NCBI RefSeq assembly: GCF_014648055.1
Contig: NZ_BMQJ01000012.1
Span: forward strand, 1 to 64,000
Origin: Streptosporangium pseudovulgare
Lineage (GTDB): Bacteria; Actinomycetota; Actinomycetes; Streptosporangiales; Streptosporangiaceae
Reading direction: 5' to 3'
DNA length: 64,000 nt
A program made the translations under genes and the position numbers. Under the pieces are notes generated by a model, which did not search any database, was not told the DNA's origin, and saw only the letters and a list, made by a program, of their open reading frames with translations. Below, piece by piece: positions 17,302-28,995 of the stretch; the stretch's first letter is position 1, and each line of letters opens with the position of its first letter.

Positions 17302-18461
17302 GGGAGGGGGTCCAGTCCGTGGAGGGGGAAGACGGCCTTCCTGGTCGCCATGACGGCCCGGTCGATCGGGTCCGCCGGGTCGTATCCGGCGGAGAAGTCG
17401 GCGAACTCCGGTTTCCTGCCGTCTGTCAGCGTCAGCGGCGCCGTCTGGCCCGTCCGCTCCTTGGTCATCCTGCGCCACTCCGGCGGGGTCGCGGTGGCCG
17501 GGTCGAGCGGGCGGCCCGCGACCTCGGATATCAGGTGGGTCCAGGCCCGGGGCACGACCTGCACCAGCTCGTAGCCCCCGCCCCCGGTGACGACCCAGCG
17601 CCCGCCCGCGGTCTCGTGGGCCAGCTCGTGCAGCGCGGCGTAGGCGGCGCGCTGGCCGTCCAGGCTGAGCATCAGGTGGGCCAGCGGGTCCAGCGCGTGG
17701 CTGTCGCAGCCGTGCTGGGTGACCAGGATCTCGGGGGCGAACTCCCGCAGCAGCGGCGGCACCACCGCGTGGAAGGCCCGCAGCCATCCGCCGTCACCGC
17801 ATCCGGCCGGCAGCGCCACGTTGACCGCGGTGCCCTCCGCGCCGGTCTCCCCGGGGAAGCCCGTGCCGGGGAAGAGGGTCTGCGGGCTCTCGTGCAGGCT
17901 GACGGTCAGGACCCTGGGATCGTCGTAGAACGCCGCCTGGACGCCGTCGCCGTGGTGGACGTCCACGTCGACGTAGGCGACCCTCGTCGCACCCTGGGCG
18001 AGCAGCCAGGCGATCGCCACCGCCGGGTCGTTGTACACGCAGAACCCGCTCGCGGCGGAGGGCATCGCGTGGTGCAGGCCCCCCGCCACGTTCACCGCGT
18101 GCTCGGCCTCGCCGGTCCAGACCGCGCGGGCGGCGGCCAGGCTGGCGCCGGTGATCAGCGCGGACGCCTCGTGCACCCCGGTGAAGGCCGGGTTGTCCTC
18201 GGTGCCGAGCCCGTGGAACAGATCGGGCCGCCCGGTCGCGGACACCCGCCTGACGGCCTCGATGTAGTCGCGCGTGTGGACCAGTGCCAGCTCGTCGTCG
18301 GTGGCGGGCGCGCAGCCGGTCACCTCCACCGCGTCCAGCACGCCCAGCTCCCGCGCCAGGGCCATGGTCAGCTCCACCCGGACGGGCGCGAGCGGGTGAC
18401 CCGGTCCGAAGTCGTAGGAGGTGAGGGCGTCGTCCCAGACGACCCGCACGGAACGGCTCAC
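17298..18461 (-). CDS. acuC: Acetoin utilisation AcuC-like class II-type histone deacetylase family protein
   Basis: A 387-residue zinc-dependent amidohydrolase of the arginase/deacetylase fold. Metal and catalytic landmarks are GGLHHAMPSAASGFCVYND and YVDVDVHHGDGVQ, with the HH pair and the D-x-H-H metal ligands, and further VTQHGCDSHALDPLAH and VTGGGGYE. It probably deacetylates lysines on proteins such as acetyl-CoA synthetase. GAAGGAGGACCC precedes GTG 18461. The downstream gene overlaps by four bases. Confidence 0.9.
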   Translation of the reverse strand: MSRSVRVVWDDALTSYDFGPGHPLAPVRVELTMALARELGVLDAVEVTGCAPATDDELALVHTRDYIEAVRRVSATGRPDLFHGLGTEDNPAFTGVHEASALITGASLAAARAVWTGEAEHAVNVAGGLHHAMPSAASGFCVYNDPAVAIAWLLAQGATRVAYVDVDVHHGDGVQAAFYDDPRVLTVSLHESPQTLFPGTGFPGETGAEGTAVNVALPAGCGDGGWLRAFHAVVPPLLREFAPEILVTQHGCDSHALDPLAHLMLSLDGQRAAYAALHELAHETAGGRWVVTGGGGYELVQVVPRAWTHLISEVAGRPLDPATATPPEWRRMTKERTGQTAPLTLTDGRKPEFADFSAGYDPADPIDRAVMATRKAVFPLHGLDPLP

Positions 18462-18673
18462 GGGTCCTCCTTCGCCGGCCTGGTGTGCGGGCCGCCGCGT
18501 TCCCCGGCCCGCCCCCCGCTCTCGCTCACGGGCTGCTCGCACACGGGCTCTCCCCCGCCGGGCGCGACGACGCCGCGCCCTCCCGGGGTCCCCCCGCTCC
18601 GGCCGACGCTACCGCACCCGGGCACGCGAGGGCCGGTGCGGGGGCTCCGGAGGAGCGAGCGCTTTTCATCTAA

Positions 18674-18696
18674 GCGAAATATCCATATTTATTCGC
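18674..18696. promoter_or_regulatory. AT-rich imperfect palindrome
   Basis: GCGAAATAT and ATATTTATTCGC form an imperfect inverted repeat in an unusually AT-rich island of otherwise GC-rich sequence. It lies about 210 bp upstream of acuC and 185 bp downstream of proC, both on the minus strand. It could be an operator for the acuC operon. No regulator is identified. Confidence 0.35.
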
Positions 18697-18737
18697 CTCA
18701 ACACGCCGACCACCGCGAAGCCACGGCGAGAGCGCCC

Positions 18738-18808
18738 GCCGTACGGCCGGGCGGACGCCGTACGGCCGGGCGGACGCCGTACGGCCGGGCGGACGCCGTA
18801 CGGCCGGG
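18738..18808. repeat. 19-bp tandem repeats
   Basis: Three complete 19-bp units (18738-18756, 18757-18775, 18776-18794) of GCCGTACGGCCGGGCGGAC are followed by a 14-base partial unit, all identical. Each contains the palindrome CCGTACGG. The array sits just after the proC 3' end in the 418-bp gap before acuC; the AT-rich palindrome is the only other structure in that gap. Confidence 0.9.
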
Positions 18809-18880
18809 GCACCCGGGCGGGGTACGGCGGGGTTCCGGCCGACCGGCGGCTGACCGGTCGGCGGGTACGGCGGGCGCCGG

Positions 18881-19675
18881 TCAGCCGGCGGCGAGCTGGC
18901 GGCTGCGGTCGCGGGCGGCCTCGATCGCCGCCAGGAAGGCGGCCCGGACGCTGTGGCGCTCCAGCTCGGCGATGGCCGAGATGGTGGTGCCACCCGGGGA
19001 GGTGACCGCCTCGCGCAGGATCACCGGGTGCTCCCCGGAGTCGCGCAGCATGATGGCCGCCCCGACGACCGACTGGACGACCATGTCCAGGGCCGCGGCG
19101 CGGGGCATGCCGAGCAGGATGCCCGCGTCGACCATGGCCTCGACGAGATAGAAGAAGTAGGCCGGGCCGCTGCCGGACAGCGCGGTCGCGGCGTCCTGCT
19201 GCGACTCGGGGATGCGCAGCACCTTGCCGACCGGCCGCAGCAGGTTCTCGGTGCGCTCCAGGTGCGCCTCGGAGGCGTGGGCGCCCGCGGAGATCACGCT
19301 CATCGCCTCATCCACCAGCACCGGCGTGTTGGACATCACCCGGACCACCGGGATCTCGCCGCCCAGCCGCGACTCCACGAAGGAGGTGGTGATGCCCGCC
19401 GCCGCGGTGACCACCAGGCGGTCGCCCGGGACGTGCGGGGCGATCTCCGTCAGCAGGGAGGCCATGTCCTGGGGCTTGACCGCGAGGATCAGCGTGTCGG
19501 CCGTCTTGGCGGCCTCCGTGTTGGAGACCACCTGCACGCCGTACCGCTCCCTGAGGTCCGCGGCGCGCTCGGCGCGGCGCGCGGTGGCCAGCACCTCGCC
19601 CGGCCTCGCACCGGCCCGGAGCAGCCCGGACAGCAGGGCCTCGCCCATCTTGCCGGTTCCCAGAATCGCGATCAT
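18881..19675 (-). CDS. proC: Pyrroline-5-carboxylate reductase
   Basis: A 264-residue enzyme that catalyses the last step of proline synthesis, NAD(P)H-dependent. The N-terminal Rossmann motif is MIAILGTGKMGEALLSGLL. The family signature near the C-terminus is LREAVTSPGGTT, and the central catalytic region is LSGSGPAYFFYLVEAM. ATG 19675 begins exactly at the conserved Rossmann strand. Homologous genes lie near rex/hem and bldN in related actinomycetes. Confidence 0.96.
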   Translation of the reverse strand: MIAILGTGKMGEALLSGLLRAGARPGEVLATARRAERAADLRERYGVQVVSNTEAAKTADTLILAVKPQDMASLLTEIAPHVPGDRLVVTAAAGITTSFVESRLGGEIPVVRVMSNTPVLVDEAMSVISAGAHASEAHLERTENLLRPVGKVLRIPESQQDAATALSGSGPAYFFYLVEAMVDAGILLGMPRAAALDMVVQSVVGAAIMLRDSGEHPVILREAVTSPGGTTISAIAELERHSVRAAFLAAIEAARDRSRQLAAG

Positions 19676-19834
19676 TTCGGCGCACCTCGCGTGAGAGGAC
19701 CATCGGGAGAAGTGAATCCCCAGCCTAAGGGGTCCACCCACGTGACACCGGGCGGCGTTCGCCCTCCGGTCACCCGGCGCGGCGGGACGCGCGGTTTCCC
19801 TGAACCGGTCCGCCGTCCGGGACGTTGTAGGGGT

Positions 19835-20338
19835 ATGCGGACGATCGCGACCTCTCTCCTGGCTGGAAGCCTGCTGCTGGCCGTGGCCTGCGGCGCCGAG
19901 CACGGTGGCACCGCGGCCTCGGTCACCACGACCGCCCCGGCGGGGCACGGCACCGGAACGGCCACCGGCCCCTCGCAGCCGGTCTCGCACACCGTGCCGC
20001 CCGTGGCGCCCCGCACCGAGCCCACGCACGGCACCCCCAAGCCGGTGAGGCCCGAGGGCCACACCGTCAACCCCCGCAAGACCAGATGGCTCACCGCCAA
20101 GCCGTCCAAGGACGGCCGGAGCCTGCGGGTCGTCTGGTGGTCGGGGGTGGAGCCCTGCACCGTCCTCGACCGGGTGAGCGTCAGGGAGACGGCCCGGCGG
20201 GTGACCGTCACCCTCTGGGAGGGCCCGAGCGGCAAGGCGCAGAACGTCGCCTGCATCGACATCGCCATCAAGAAGGTGACGACCGTCAAGCTCAAGTCCC
20301 CCCTGGGCAAGCGCAAGGTGGTCGACGGGGCGCGCTGA
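19835..20338 (+). CDS. Hypothetical secreted lipoprotein
   Basis: A 167-residue protein with a lipoprotein signal (MRTIATSLLAGSLLLAVACG, lipobox Cys at 19). A Thr/Pro-rich linker covers residues 25-75. A small C-terminal domain (SLRVVWWSGVEPCTVLDRV ... NVACIDIAI) with two cysteines likely forms a disulphide. It is divergent from proC. The function is unknown. Confidence 0.75.
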   Translation: MRTIATSLLAGSLLLAVACGAEHGGTAASVTTTAPAGHGTGTATGPSQPVSHTVPPVAPRTEPTHGTPKPVRPEGHTVNPRKTRWLTAKPSKDGRSLRVVWWSGVEPCTVLDRVSVRETARRVTVTLWEGPSGKAQNVACIDIAIKKVTTVKLKSPLGKRKVVDGAR

Positions 20339-20426
20339 CGCGAGGCCGCCTCCGGGAGGGCCCGCAAGGCACACCGGTCCCACCGGACCCGGGCCGCTCC
20401 CGGAGAGCCGCGCGGGCGCGCCGGCT

Positions 20427-21902
20427 TCACCCGACCGAGCCCTCCTTGCATCCCTCGGGCCGCTCGGGCCGCTCGCCGGTCCATCCCTGCTCGGTGTAGG
20501 CCGCGTAGCCGATCACCGTGCCGGCGGTCACGCCCTCGGCGTCCCGGACGACGGTGGAGCGCTCGCCGGTCATCTCGCCCGTGACGGGATCGAGGACGAT
20601 CTGGTAGTCGATGGGGACCATGGCGTCGCCTATCTCGGTCTCGCCGGTCTCGTCGGCGTTGATCCGCACCGCGACCCCCGGGCGGCCGAGCGGGTCGGTG
20701 ATCTCGCCGGCCACCCGGGTCCCGGGAAGGCCGGCGAGGACCCGCAGCGCCGCCGCCCGCAGACCGGGCGGACTCGGCAGGTTCAGCAGCGAGACCGCGG
20801 AGAAGGACCAGTTCTGCTCCTGCGACGGGCTCCGGTTCTCCCTGCTGATCGCCTTGAACCGTTCGAGCAGCGTCCCGGCGTCCCTGGGCAGCGCCTCCAG
20901 GTCGGCGAAGGTCAGCTCGGTCATCCTGCGGTCGTAGAGGATCCCCTTCGGGTCGACCTGCCAGGAGTAGGTGCACCCCACCGGTTTCGGCGTGCAGCCC
21001 GGCTCCCCGGCGCACTCCGCGATCGGGCCGCCACGCCGCAGGGCGTCCTTGGGACCTTGACTGCGCGGGGCGCCCTGCTCCCGCCAGGTGGCCACGTCTT
21101 CAGAGGCGGCAGGACGGCCCTCCATCCTGTCGAGGCGGGTGAAAGCGGGGTCGCGGGGGTCGCGGGGCGACCACGAGTCCAGCTCGGTGGTGAAGAGCAC
21201 CATGTAGCGGGCGGATCCGTCCCCCCACCGGGTGAATGAACCGGCGACGGACCTGCGCCGCCAGTACGCCCCCGGGGTCTCCGCGGGCAGCGCCTCGGCC
21301 CTGACGGCGATGTCCAGCAGTGCCTGGCGGCCGTCCGGCGCGGACACCGCCGTCGCGGGGCCGTCCGCGGACCCGCCTCCGGCCCCGACCCCGGCCGTGA
21401 CGGCCAGGATGACCGCGGCCGTCGCGGCGGCGGTGGCGGCGGTCCACGCCCACGGCCGGGGGCGGAGACGCGCGCGGTGCCGTGCCGGCCGGGCCGTCTC
21501 CGCGTCCTCGTGGCCCTCCGCGTGGCCGCCGTGGTGACCGGCGGTGTCGCGTACGGCGGTGCGGGCGAGCGCCTTCCAGCGGCGGATCTCATTCCGCCGG
21601 TGTTTGGCGAGCAGATTGGTGGCTATGCCGTAGAGCCAGGGGCGGATCTCCCCCCGCGCCGCGTCGAAGCGGCGGCGGTCGCGGAAGGCGCGGAGGAAGG
21701 TCTCGGCCGCGAGGTCGTCGGCGGCGTGGACGTCCAGGCGGCGGGCGACGTAGCGGTGGATCTCGGTGAAGTGGTCATCGAAGATCCGGTCGAAGTCGAG
21801 GACCGGCGGGCTCCCGTCGGCCTCGAAGCCGGTCCTGGAGCCGGGCTCGGGATCAGGCGCGTAGCCGGGCTCGGGGCCGGGCGCGGAGCGGGGAGCGATC
21901 AT
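20427..21902 (-). CDS. ECF sigma region 2 fused to a CU044_5270-type membrane protein
   Basis: A 491-residue fusion. Residues 35-110 are a sigma-70 region 2 domain (FDDHFTEIHRYVARRLDVHAADDLAAETFLRAFRDRRRF, then PWLYGIATNLLAKHRRN). No region 4 follows. A His/Glu-rich linker, one membrane helix (WTAATAAATAAVILAVTAG, near 150) and an extracytoplasmic domain of the CU044_5270 family (to residue 491, Cys-containing) come next. In many actinomycetes these are two adjacent genes, a full sigma factor and a sensor; here they are joined with region 4 lost. ATG 21902 is preceded by GGACGGAGC. No base is visibly missing, so the fusion looks genuine rather than a frameshift artefact. Confidence 0.75.
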   Translation of the reverse strand: MIAPRSAPGPEPGYAPDPEPGSRTGFEADGSPPVLDFDRIFDDHFTEIHRYVARRLDVHAADDLAAETFLRAFRDRRRFDAARGEIRPWLYGIATNLLAKHRRNEIRRWKALARTAVRDTAGHHGGHAEGHEDAETARPARHRARLRPRPWAWTAATAAATAAVILAVTAGVGAGGGSADGPATAVSAPDGRQALLDIAVRAEALPAETPGAYWRRRSVAGSFTRWGDGSARYMVLFTTELDSWSPRDPRDPAFTRLDRMEGRPAASEDVATWREQGAPRSQGPKDALRRGGPIAECAGEPGCTPKPVGCTYSWQVDPKGILYDRRMTELTFADLEALPRDAGTLLERFKAISRENRSPSQEQNWSFSAVSLLNLPSPPGLRAAALRVLAGLPGTRVAGEITDPLGRPGVAVRINADETGETEIGDAMVPIDYQIVLDPVTGEMTGERSTVVRDAEGVTAGTVIGYAAYTEQGWTGERPERPEGCKEGSVG

Positions 21903-22014
21903 GCTCCGTCCCGTGGGACGGGGCGGTGGGGAGCGGACACGGGGGTTCCTTCGTTGGGAGAGGGGGATCGCCCGTTCTTCCCCGGAGGGCGGGAATGCTT
22001 TCACGCGCCGGAAG

Positions 22015-23991
<1,977 letters not shown>

Positions 23992-24013
23992 CGAGCCGTG
24001 ATCCGAGGGGAGC

Positions 24014-24661
24014 GTGAGCGTGAACACGCGTGAGAACGGTTCCGGGGAGGAGCCGGTGATCCGCGACAACCGGAAGATCGATCCGGAGACCGGAGAGGCG
24101 CGCAGCCAGGCCGAGCGGGAGCAGGCCGAGTGGGCGGCGCAGGAGGCTGGGCAGGCTGGGGAGGCCGGCCAGGCCGCCTCCGCCGCCGGCCTGGCCGCGG
24201 CCGAGCTGGCCGCCCAGCTCGCCGAGCGCACCGCCGACCTCCAGCGTCTCCAGGCCGAGTACGCCAACTACCGCAAGCGGGTCGATCGCGACCGGGCCAT
24301 GGTCAAGGAGCAGGCGGTGGCCGGCGTGCTGTCCGAGCTGCTGCCGGTCCTCGACGACATCGGCCGGGCCCGCGACCACGGGGAGCTCACCGGCGGCTTC
24401 GCCAAGGTGAGCGAGTCGCTGGAGGCGGTTGCCGGGAAGCTGGGACTGAGTGCCTTCGGCGCCAAGGGCGAGCCGTTCGACCCGACGGTGCACGAGGCGC
24501 TGATGCACAGCTACTCCCCCGACGTCACCGAGCCGACCTGCGTGGAGATCCTGCAGCCGGGCTACCGGATCGGCGAGCGCGTGCTGCGGCCCGCCCGGGT
24601 CGCGGTGGCCGAACCCGAGGAGCCCTCCGCCGGCGACACGGCCGACGCGGGCGACAACTGA
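24014..24661 (+). CDS. grpE: Nucleotide exchange factor GrpE
   Basis: A 215-residue co-chaperone that releases ADP from DnaK. The N-terminal third is an Ala/Gln/Glu-rich extended helix. The core has [17 protein letters not shown] and the conserved C-terminal beta-domain [13 protein letters not shown] ... [23 protein letters not shown] 24014 is preceded by GAGGGGA. It follows dnaK after 22 bp. Confidence 0.97.
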   Translation: MSVNTRENGSGEEPVIRDNRKIDPETGEARSQAEREQAEWAAQEAGQAGEAGQAASAAGLAAAELAAQLAERTADLQRLQAEYANYRKRVDRDRAMVKEQAVAGVLSELLPVLDDIGRARDHGELTGGFAKVSESLEAVAGKLGLSAFGAKGEPFDPTVHEALMHSYSPDVTEPTCVEILQPGYRIGERVLRPARVAVAEPEEPSAGDTADAGDN

Positions 24662-24698
24662 ACACACCCCCATTCCATTTGATCGGAAAAGGAAAGTG

Positions 24699-25883
24699 AT
24701 GAGCACCAAGGACTACCTGGAGAAGGACTACTACGCCGTCCTTGGTGTGCCCAAGACCGCCACCGCCGAAGAGATCAAGAAGGCGTACCGGAAGCTGGCC
24801 AGGCAGTACCACCCGGACGCCAACCAGGGCAACAAGGAGACCGAGGAGAAGTTCAAGGACGTCTCCGAGGCCTACGACATCCTGTCCGACACCAAGCGCC
24901 GCAAGGAGTACGACGAGGCGCGGACGCTGTTCGGGTCGGGTCTCGGCGGTTACCCGGGGGGCGGGGGGGCCTCCCGCGGCGGTGGCGGCTTCGCCTTCGA
25001 CCTGGGCGACCTGTTCGGCGGCACCCAGCAGGGCGCCGGTGAGCGCATCGGCGACCTGTTCGGGGGCCTGTTCAACCGGGGCGGCACCGCCCCCCGGACC
25101 GGCGGGACCACCACCAGGGCGCGGCGCGGCCAGGACGTCGAGTCGGAGGTCACGCTCTCGTTCACCCAGGCCGTCCAGGGCACCACCGTCTCGCTCCGGC
25201 TGACCAGCTCCGCCGCCTGTACGGCGTGCGGCGGCACCGGCGCCAAGGCCGGCACCACCCCGCGGGTCTGCCCGACCTGCGAGGGCACCGGCGCGGCCAG
25301 CCGCAACCTCGGCAACTTCGCCTTCTCCGAGCCGTGCCGCGACTGCAAGGGCCGCGGTCTGCTGGTGGACGACCCGTGCCCGGTGTGCGAGGGCAGCGGC
25401 CGGGGCAAGAGCACCCGCACGATCCAGGCGCGCATCCCCGCCGGGGTGGCCGACGGCCAGCGCATCAAGATCAAGGGTAAGGGCGCGCCCGGCGAGAACG
25501 GCGGCCCGGCCGGTGACCTGTACGTCCAGGTCCACGTCAAGCCGCACCCGGTCTTCGGCCGGACCGGCGAGAACCTGACGGTCACCGTCCCGGTCACCTT
25601 CGCCGAGGCCGCCCTCGGCGCGGAGATCAAGGTGCCCATCCTCAAGGGGCTGCCGGTGACGCTGCGCATCCCCGAGGGCACCCCCAACGGCCGCACCTTC
25701 CGGGTGCGGGGCCGGGGCGTGACCCGCAAGGACGGCACCAAGGGCGACCTGCTCGCCACGGTCGAGGTCCTGGTGCCCCAGCACCTGGAGGACAAGGCCA
25801 GGAGCGCACTGGAGGAGTTCCGCGACGCCACCGCGGGGGGCGACCCGCGGGCCGACCTCATCCAACAGGCCAGAAGCGAGTAG
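24699..25883 (+). CDS. dnaJ: Hsp40 chaperone DnaJ
   Basis: About 394 residues. The J domain ([23 protein letters not shown]) holds the HPD motif that stimulates DnaK ATPase. A Gly/Phe-rich region follows (near 85-130). The zinc-finger domain has four CxxCxGxG-type repeats ([32 protein letters not shown]). Two C-terminal beta domains end at residue 380. GTG 24696 and ATG 24699 are adjacent; I use the ATG. GGAAAAGGAAA lies upstream. Confidence 0.98.
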   Translation: MSTKDYLEKDYYAVLGVPKTATAEEIKKAYRKLARQYHPDANQGNKETEEKFKDVSEAYDILSDTKRRKEYDEARTLFGSGLGGYPGGGGASRGGGGFAFDLGDLFGGTQQGAGERIGDLFGGLFNRGGTAPRTGGTTTRARRGQDVESEVTLSFTQAVQGTTVSLRLTSSAACTACGGTGAKAGTTPRVCPTCEGTGAASRNLGNFAFSEPCRDCKGRGLLVDDPCPVCEGSGRGKSTRTIQARIPAGVADGQRIKIKGKGAPGENGGPAGDLYVQVHVKPHPVFGRTGENLTVTVPVTFAEAALGAEIKVPILKGLPVTLRIPEGTPNGRTFRVRGRGVTRKDGTKGDLLATVEVLVPQHLEDKARSALEEFRDATAGGDPRADLIQQARSE

Positions 25884-25885
25884 CC

Positions 25886-26233
25886 ATGGAAGCCAACTAC
25901 TTCGATCTGTCGGACGACACTCCCGTCTACGTCATCTCGGTGGCCGCCCAGCTGTCGGGTCTGCACCCGCAGACCCTGCGGCAGTACGACCGTCTCGGCC
26001 TGGTCAGCCCGGGCCGTACGGCCGGCCGCGGCCGCCTGTACTCCACCCGCGACATCGTCATGCTCCGCGAGGTCCAGCGGCTCTCCCAGGAGGAGGGCAT
26101 CAACCTCGCGGGCATCAAGCGGATACTGGCGCTCGAGAACGAGGCGATGCGGCTGCGCGAGGAGAACCACCGCCTGCGCGCCGAGACCGCCATGATCCGC
26201 GCGCTGATCCAGTACCAGCTGCCGCCCGCCTGA
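25886..26233 (+). CDS. hspR: MerR-family heat-shock repressor HspR
   Basis: A 115-residue repressor. The MerR-type helix-turn-helix is YVISVAAQLSGLHPQTLRQYDRLGL and the wing SPGRTAGRGRLYSTRDI; the C-terminal helix EENHRLRAETAMIRALIQYQ forms a dimer coil. It binds HAIR sequences such as the two at the dnaK promoter. The start is two bases after the dnaJ stop, so translation is coupled. The gap to clpB is short, so clpB is likely in the same transcript or has its own promoter without an obvious HAIR. Confidence 0.95.
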   Translation: MEANYFDLSDDTPVYVISVAAQLSGLHPQTLRQYDRLGLVSPGRTAGRGRLYSTRDIVMLREVQRLSQEEGINLAGIKRILALENEAMRLREENHRLRAETAMIRALIQYQLPPA

Positions 26234-26318
26234 CACTCCACCGACCAGGGCCGGGGGGATTTACGTCGCGCCGTGCTCCGGCGCGTATAGAACGCCTGAA
26301 CGGAGTTAGGCGATAGCC

Positions 26319-28904
26319 ATGGATTACAAGCTCACGCAGAAGAGCCAGGAGGCGGTCTCCGCCGCCATCAGGCGCGCCGCCGCCGAGGGCAACCCCGAGG
26401 TCGCCCCGGTCCACCTGTTCACCGCGCTGCTGTCCCAGACCGGCGGCACCGCCGTACCGCTGCTGGAGGCGGTCGGCGCCGACTGGAAGCAGCTCCGCAC
26501 CGAGGCCGAGAAGCAGCTCGCGGCCCTGCCGAAGGCGCAGGGCGCCACGGTCAGCGCCCCGTCGAGCTCCCGGCAGCTGCTGACCGCGCTGAACACCGCG
26601 GCCCAGCGGGCCCGCCGGCTGGAGGACGAGTACGTCTCGACCGAGCACCTGCTGGTCGGCCTCGCCACCGACGGCGGGCCGGTCGCCGAGCTGCTGAAGT
26701 CCCGGGGCGCCACCCCGAACGCGCTGCTGGAGGCGTTCGAGAAGGTACGCGGGCACGCCCGGGTGACCAGCGAGACGCCCGAGGACACCTACCAGGCGCT
26801 GGAGAAGTACGGCGTCGACCTGACCGAGCGGGCCAGGGCCGGCAAGCTCGACCCGGTGATCGGCCGCGACTCGGAGATCCGCCGGGTCGTGCAGGTCCTC
26901 AGCCGCCGGACCAAGAACAACCCGGTGCTCATCGGCGAGCCCGGCGTCGGCAAGACCGCCGTGGTGGAGGGTCTGGCGCAGCGCATCGTCGCCGGCGACG
27001 TGCCCTCCAGTCTGCGCGACAAGCGCCTGGTGGCCCTCGACCTGGGCGCGATGGTCGCCGGCGCGAAGTACCGCGGCGAGTTCGAGGAGCGCCTCAAGGC
27101 CGTGCTCAGTGAGATCAAGGAGAGCAACGGCCAGATCGTCACCTTCATCGACGAGCTGCACACCATGGTCGGCGCGGGCGCGGCCGAGGGCGCCATGGAC
27201 GCCGGCAACATGCTCAAGCCGATGCTGGCGCGCGGCGAGCTGCGGATGATCGGCGCCACCACGCTGGACGAGTACCGCGAGCGCATCGAGAAGGACCCCG
27301 CGCTGGAGCGGCGCTTCCAGCAGGTGTACGTCGGCGAGCCCACCGTCGAGGACACCATCGCGATCCTGCGCGGGCTCAAGGGCCGCTACGAGGCGCACCA
27401 CCAGGTGCAGATCTCCGACGGCGCGCTGGTGGCCGCCGCCTCGCTGTCCGACCGCTACATCACCTCCCGGTTCCTGCCGGACAAGGCGATCGACCTCGTC
27501 GACGAGGCCGCCTCCCGGCTCCGCATGGAGATCGACTCCCGCCCGGTGGAGATCGACCAGCTCCAGCGGAACGTCGACCGGATGAAGATGGAGGAGCTGG
27601 CGCTCGCCAAGGAGACCGACGAGAGCAGCCTCCAGCGGCTGGAGCGGCTCCGCAAGGAGCTGGCCGACCGTCAGGAGGAGCTCAACGCCCTGGTCGGACG
27701 CTGGGAGCGGGAGAAGGCCGGTCTGAACCGCGTCGGCGACCTGAAGAAGCAGCTCGACGAGACCCGCGGCGCCGCCGAGCGGGCGCAGCGCGACGGTGAC
27801 TTCGAGGCCGCCTCGCGGCTGATGTACGCCGAGGTGCCCAGGCTGGAGGCCGAGCTCGCCGAGGCCAGCGCGGCCGCCCAGCCGGAGAGCGCCATGGTCA
27901 AGGAGGAGGTCGGGCCGGACGACATCGCCCAGGTCATCTCCTCCTGGACCGGCATCCCCGCGGGCCGCCTGCTGGAGGGCGAGACCGCCAAGCTGCTCCG
28001 GATGGAGGACGAGCTGGGCAGGCGGCTCATCGGCCAGAGCGAGGCCGTCCAGGCCGTCTCCGACGCCGTACGGCGGGCCCGCGCGGGCATCTCCGACCCC
28101 GACCGGCCGACCGGCAGCTTCCTGTTCCTCGGCCCCACCGGCGTCGGCAAGACGGAGCTGGCCAAGTCGCTGGCCGACTTCCTGTTCGACGACGAGCGGG
28201 CGATGGTCCGCATCGACATGAGCGAGTACGGCGAGAAGCACAGCGTGGCGCGGCTCGTCGGCGCCCCGCCCGGCTACGTCGGCTACGAGGAGGGCGGCCA
28301 GCTCACCGAGGCCGTACGGCGCAGGCCGTACACCGTGGTGCTGCTGGACGAGGTGGAGAAGGCCCACCCGGAGGTCTTCGACATCCTGCTGCAGGTGCTC
28401 GACGACGGGCGGCTCACCGACGGCCAGGGCCGGACGGTCGACTTCCGCAACACGATCCTGATCCTCACCTCCAACATGGGCTCGCAGTTCCTCGTGGACC
28501 CCAAGCTGGACCGGGAGACCCAGCGCAAGGCCGTGATGGACGCGGTCCGGGGCGCGTTCAAGCCGGAGTTCCTCAACCGGCTCGACGACGTGATCATGTT
28601 CGACGCGCTCGGCATGGAGGAGCTGTCGAAGATCGTGGACCTGCAGGTCGCGCACCTGGCCAGGCGGCTCGCCGACCGGCGGATCACGCTGAACGTGACC
28701 CCCGCGGCGCGCGACTGGCTGGCGCTCACCGGCTACGACCCGCTGTACGGCGCCCGCCCGCTCCGCCGCCTGGTGCAGACCGCGATCGGCGACAAGCTCG
28801 CCAAGGAGGTGCTGGCCGGGAAGGTCCAGGACGGCGACGAGGTCACGGTGGACATGGCCGAGGGCGACGACTCCCTGACGATCTCGACGACGGTAAGGGC
28901 TTGA
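26319..28904 (+). CDS. clpB: ATP-dependent disaggregase ClpB
   Basis: An 861-residue Hsp100 chaperone that works with DnaK to rescue aggregated protein. The N-domain covers residues 1-145. The first AAA module has Walker [17 protein letters not shown] (near 205) and Walker [10 protein letters not shown]; the coiled-coil middle domain follows (near 400-520); the second AAA module has [17 protein letters not shown] (near 605), YVGYEEGG and [12 protein letters not shown]. Length is normal. Position after hspR is consistent with HspR regulation. Confidence 0.98.
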   Translation: MDYKLTQKSQEAVSAAIRRAAAEGNPEVAPVHLFTALLSQTGGTAVPLLEAVGADWKQLRTEAEKQLAALPKAQGATVSAPSSSRQLLTALNTAAQRARRLEDEYVSTEHLLVGLATDGGPVAELLKSRGATPNALLEAFEKVRGHARVTSETPEDTYQALEKYGVDLTERARAGKLDPVIGRDSEIRRVVQVLSRRTKNNPVLIGEPGVGKTAVVEGLAQRIVAGDVPSSLRDKRLVALDLGAMVAGAKYRGEFEERLKAVLSEIKESNGQIVTFIDELHTMVGAGAAEGAMDAGNMLKPMLARGELRMIGATTLDEYRERIEKDPALERRFQQVYVGEPTVEDTIAILRGLKGRYEAHHQVQISDGALVAAASLSDRYITSRFLPDKAIDLVDEAASRLRMEIDSRPVEIDQLQRNVDRMKMEELALAKETDESSLQRLERLRKELADRQEELNALVGRWEREKAGLNRVGDLKKQLDETRGAAERAQRDGDFEAASRLMYAEVPRLEAELAEASAAAQPESAMVKEEVGPDDIAQVISSWTGIPAGRLLEGETAKLLRMEDELGRRLIGQSEAVQAVSDAVRRARAGISDPDRPTGSFLFLGPTGVGKTELAKSLADFLFDDERAMVRIDMSEYGEKHSVARLVGAPPGYVGYEEGGQLTEAVRRRPYTVVLLDEVEKAHPEVFDILLQVLDDGRLTDGQGRTVDFRNTILILTSNMGSQFLVDPKLDRETQRKAVMDAVRGAFKPEFLNRLDDVIMFDALGMEELSKIVDLQVAHLARRLADRRITLNVTPAARDWLALTGYDPLYGARPLRRLVQTAIGDKLAKEVLAGKVQDGDEVTVDMAEGDDSLTISTTVRA

Positions 28905-28995
28905 CCACCGTTGGGTGAAGCCCGCCCCTGGGACGGCCCCCGCTGGATACGTTCGGCACTCGTCCGGCACGAGAACGAACGACAGGGGGACGTGC

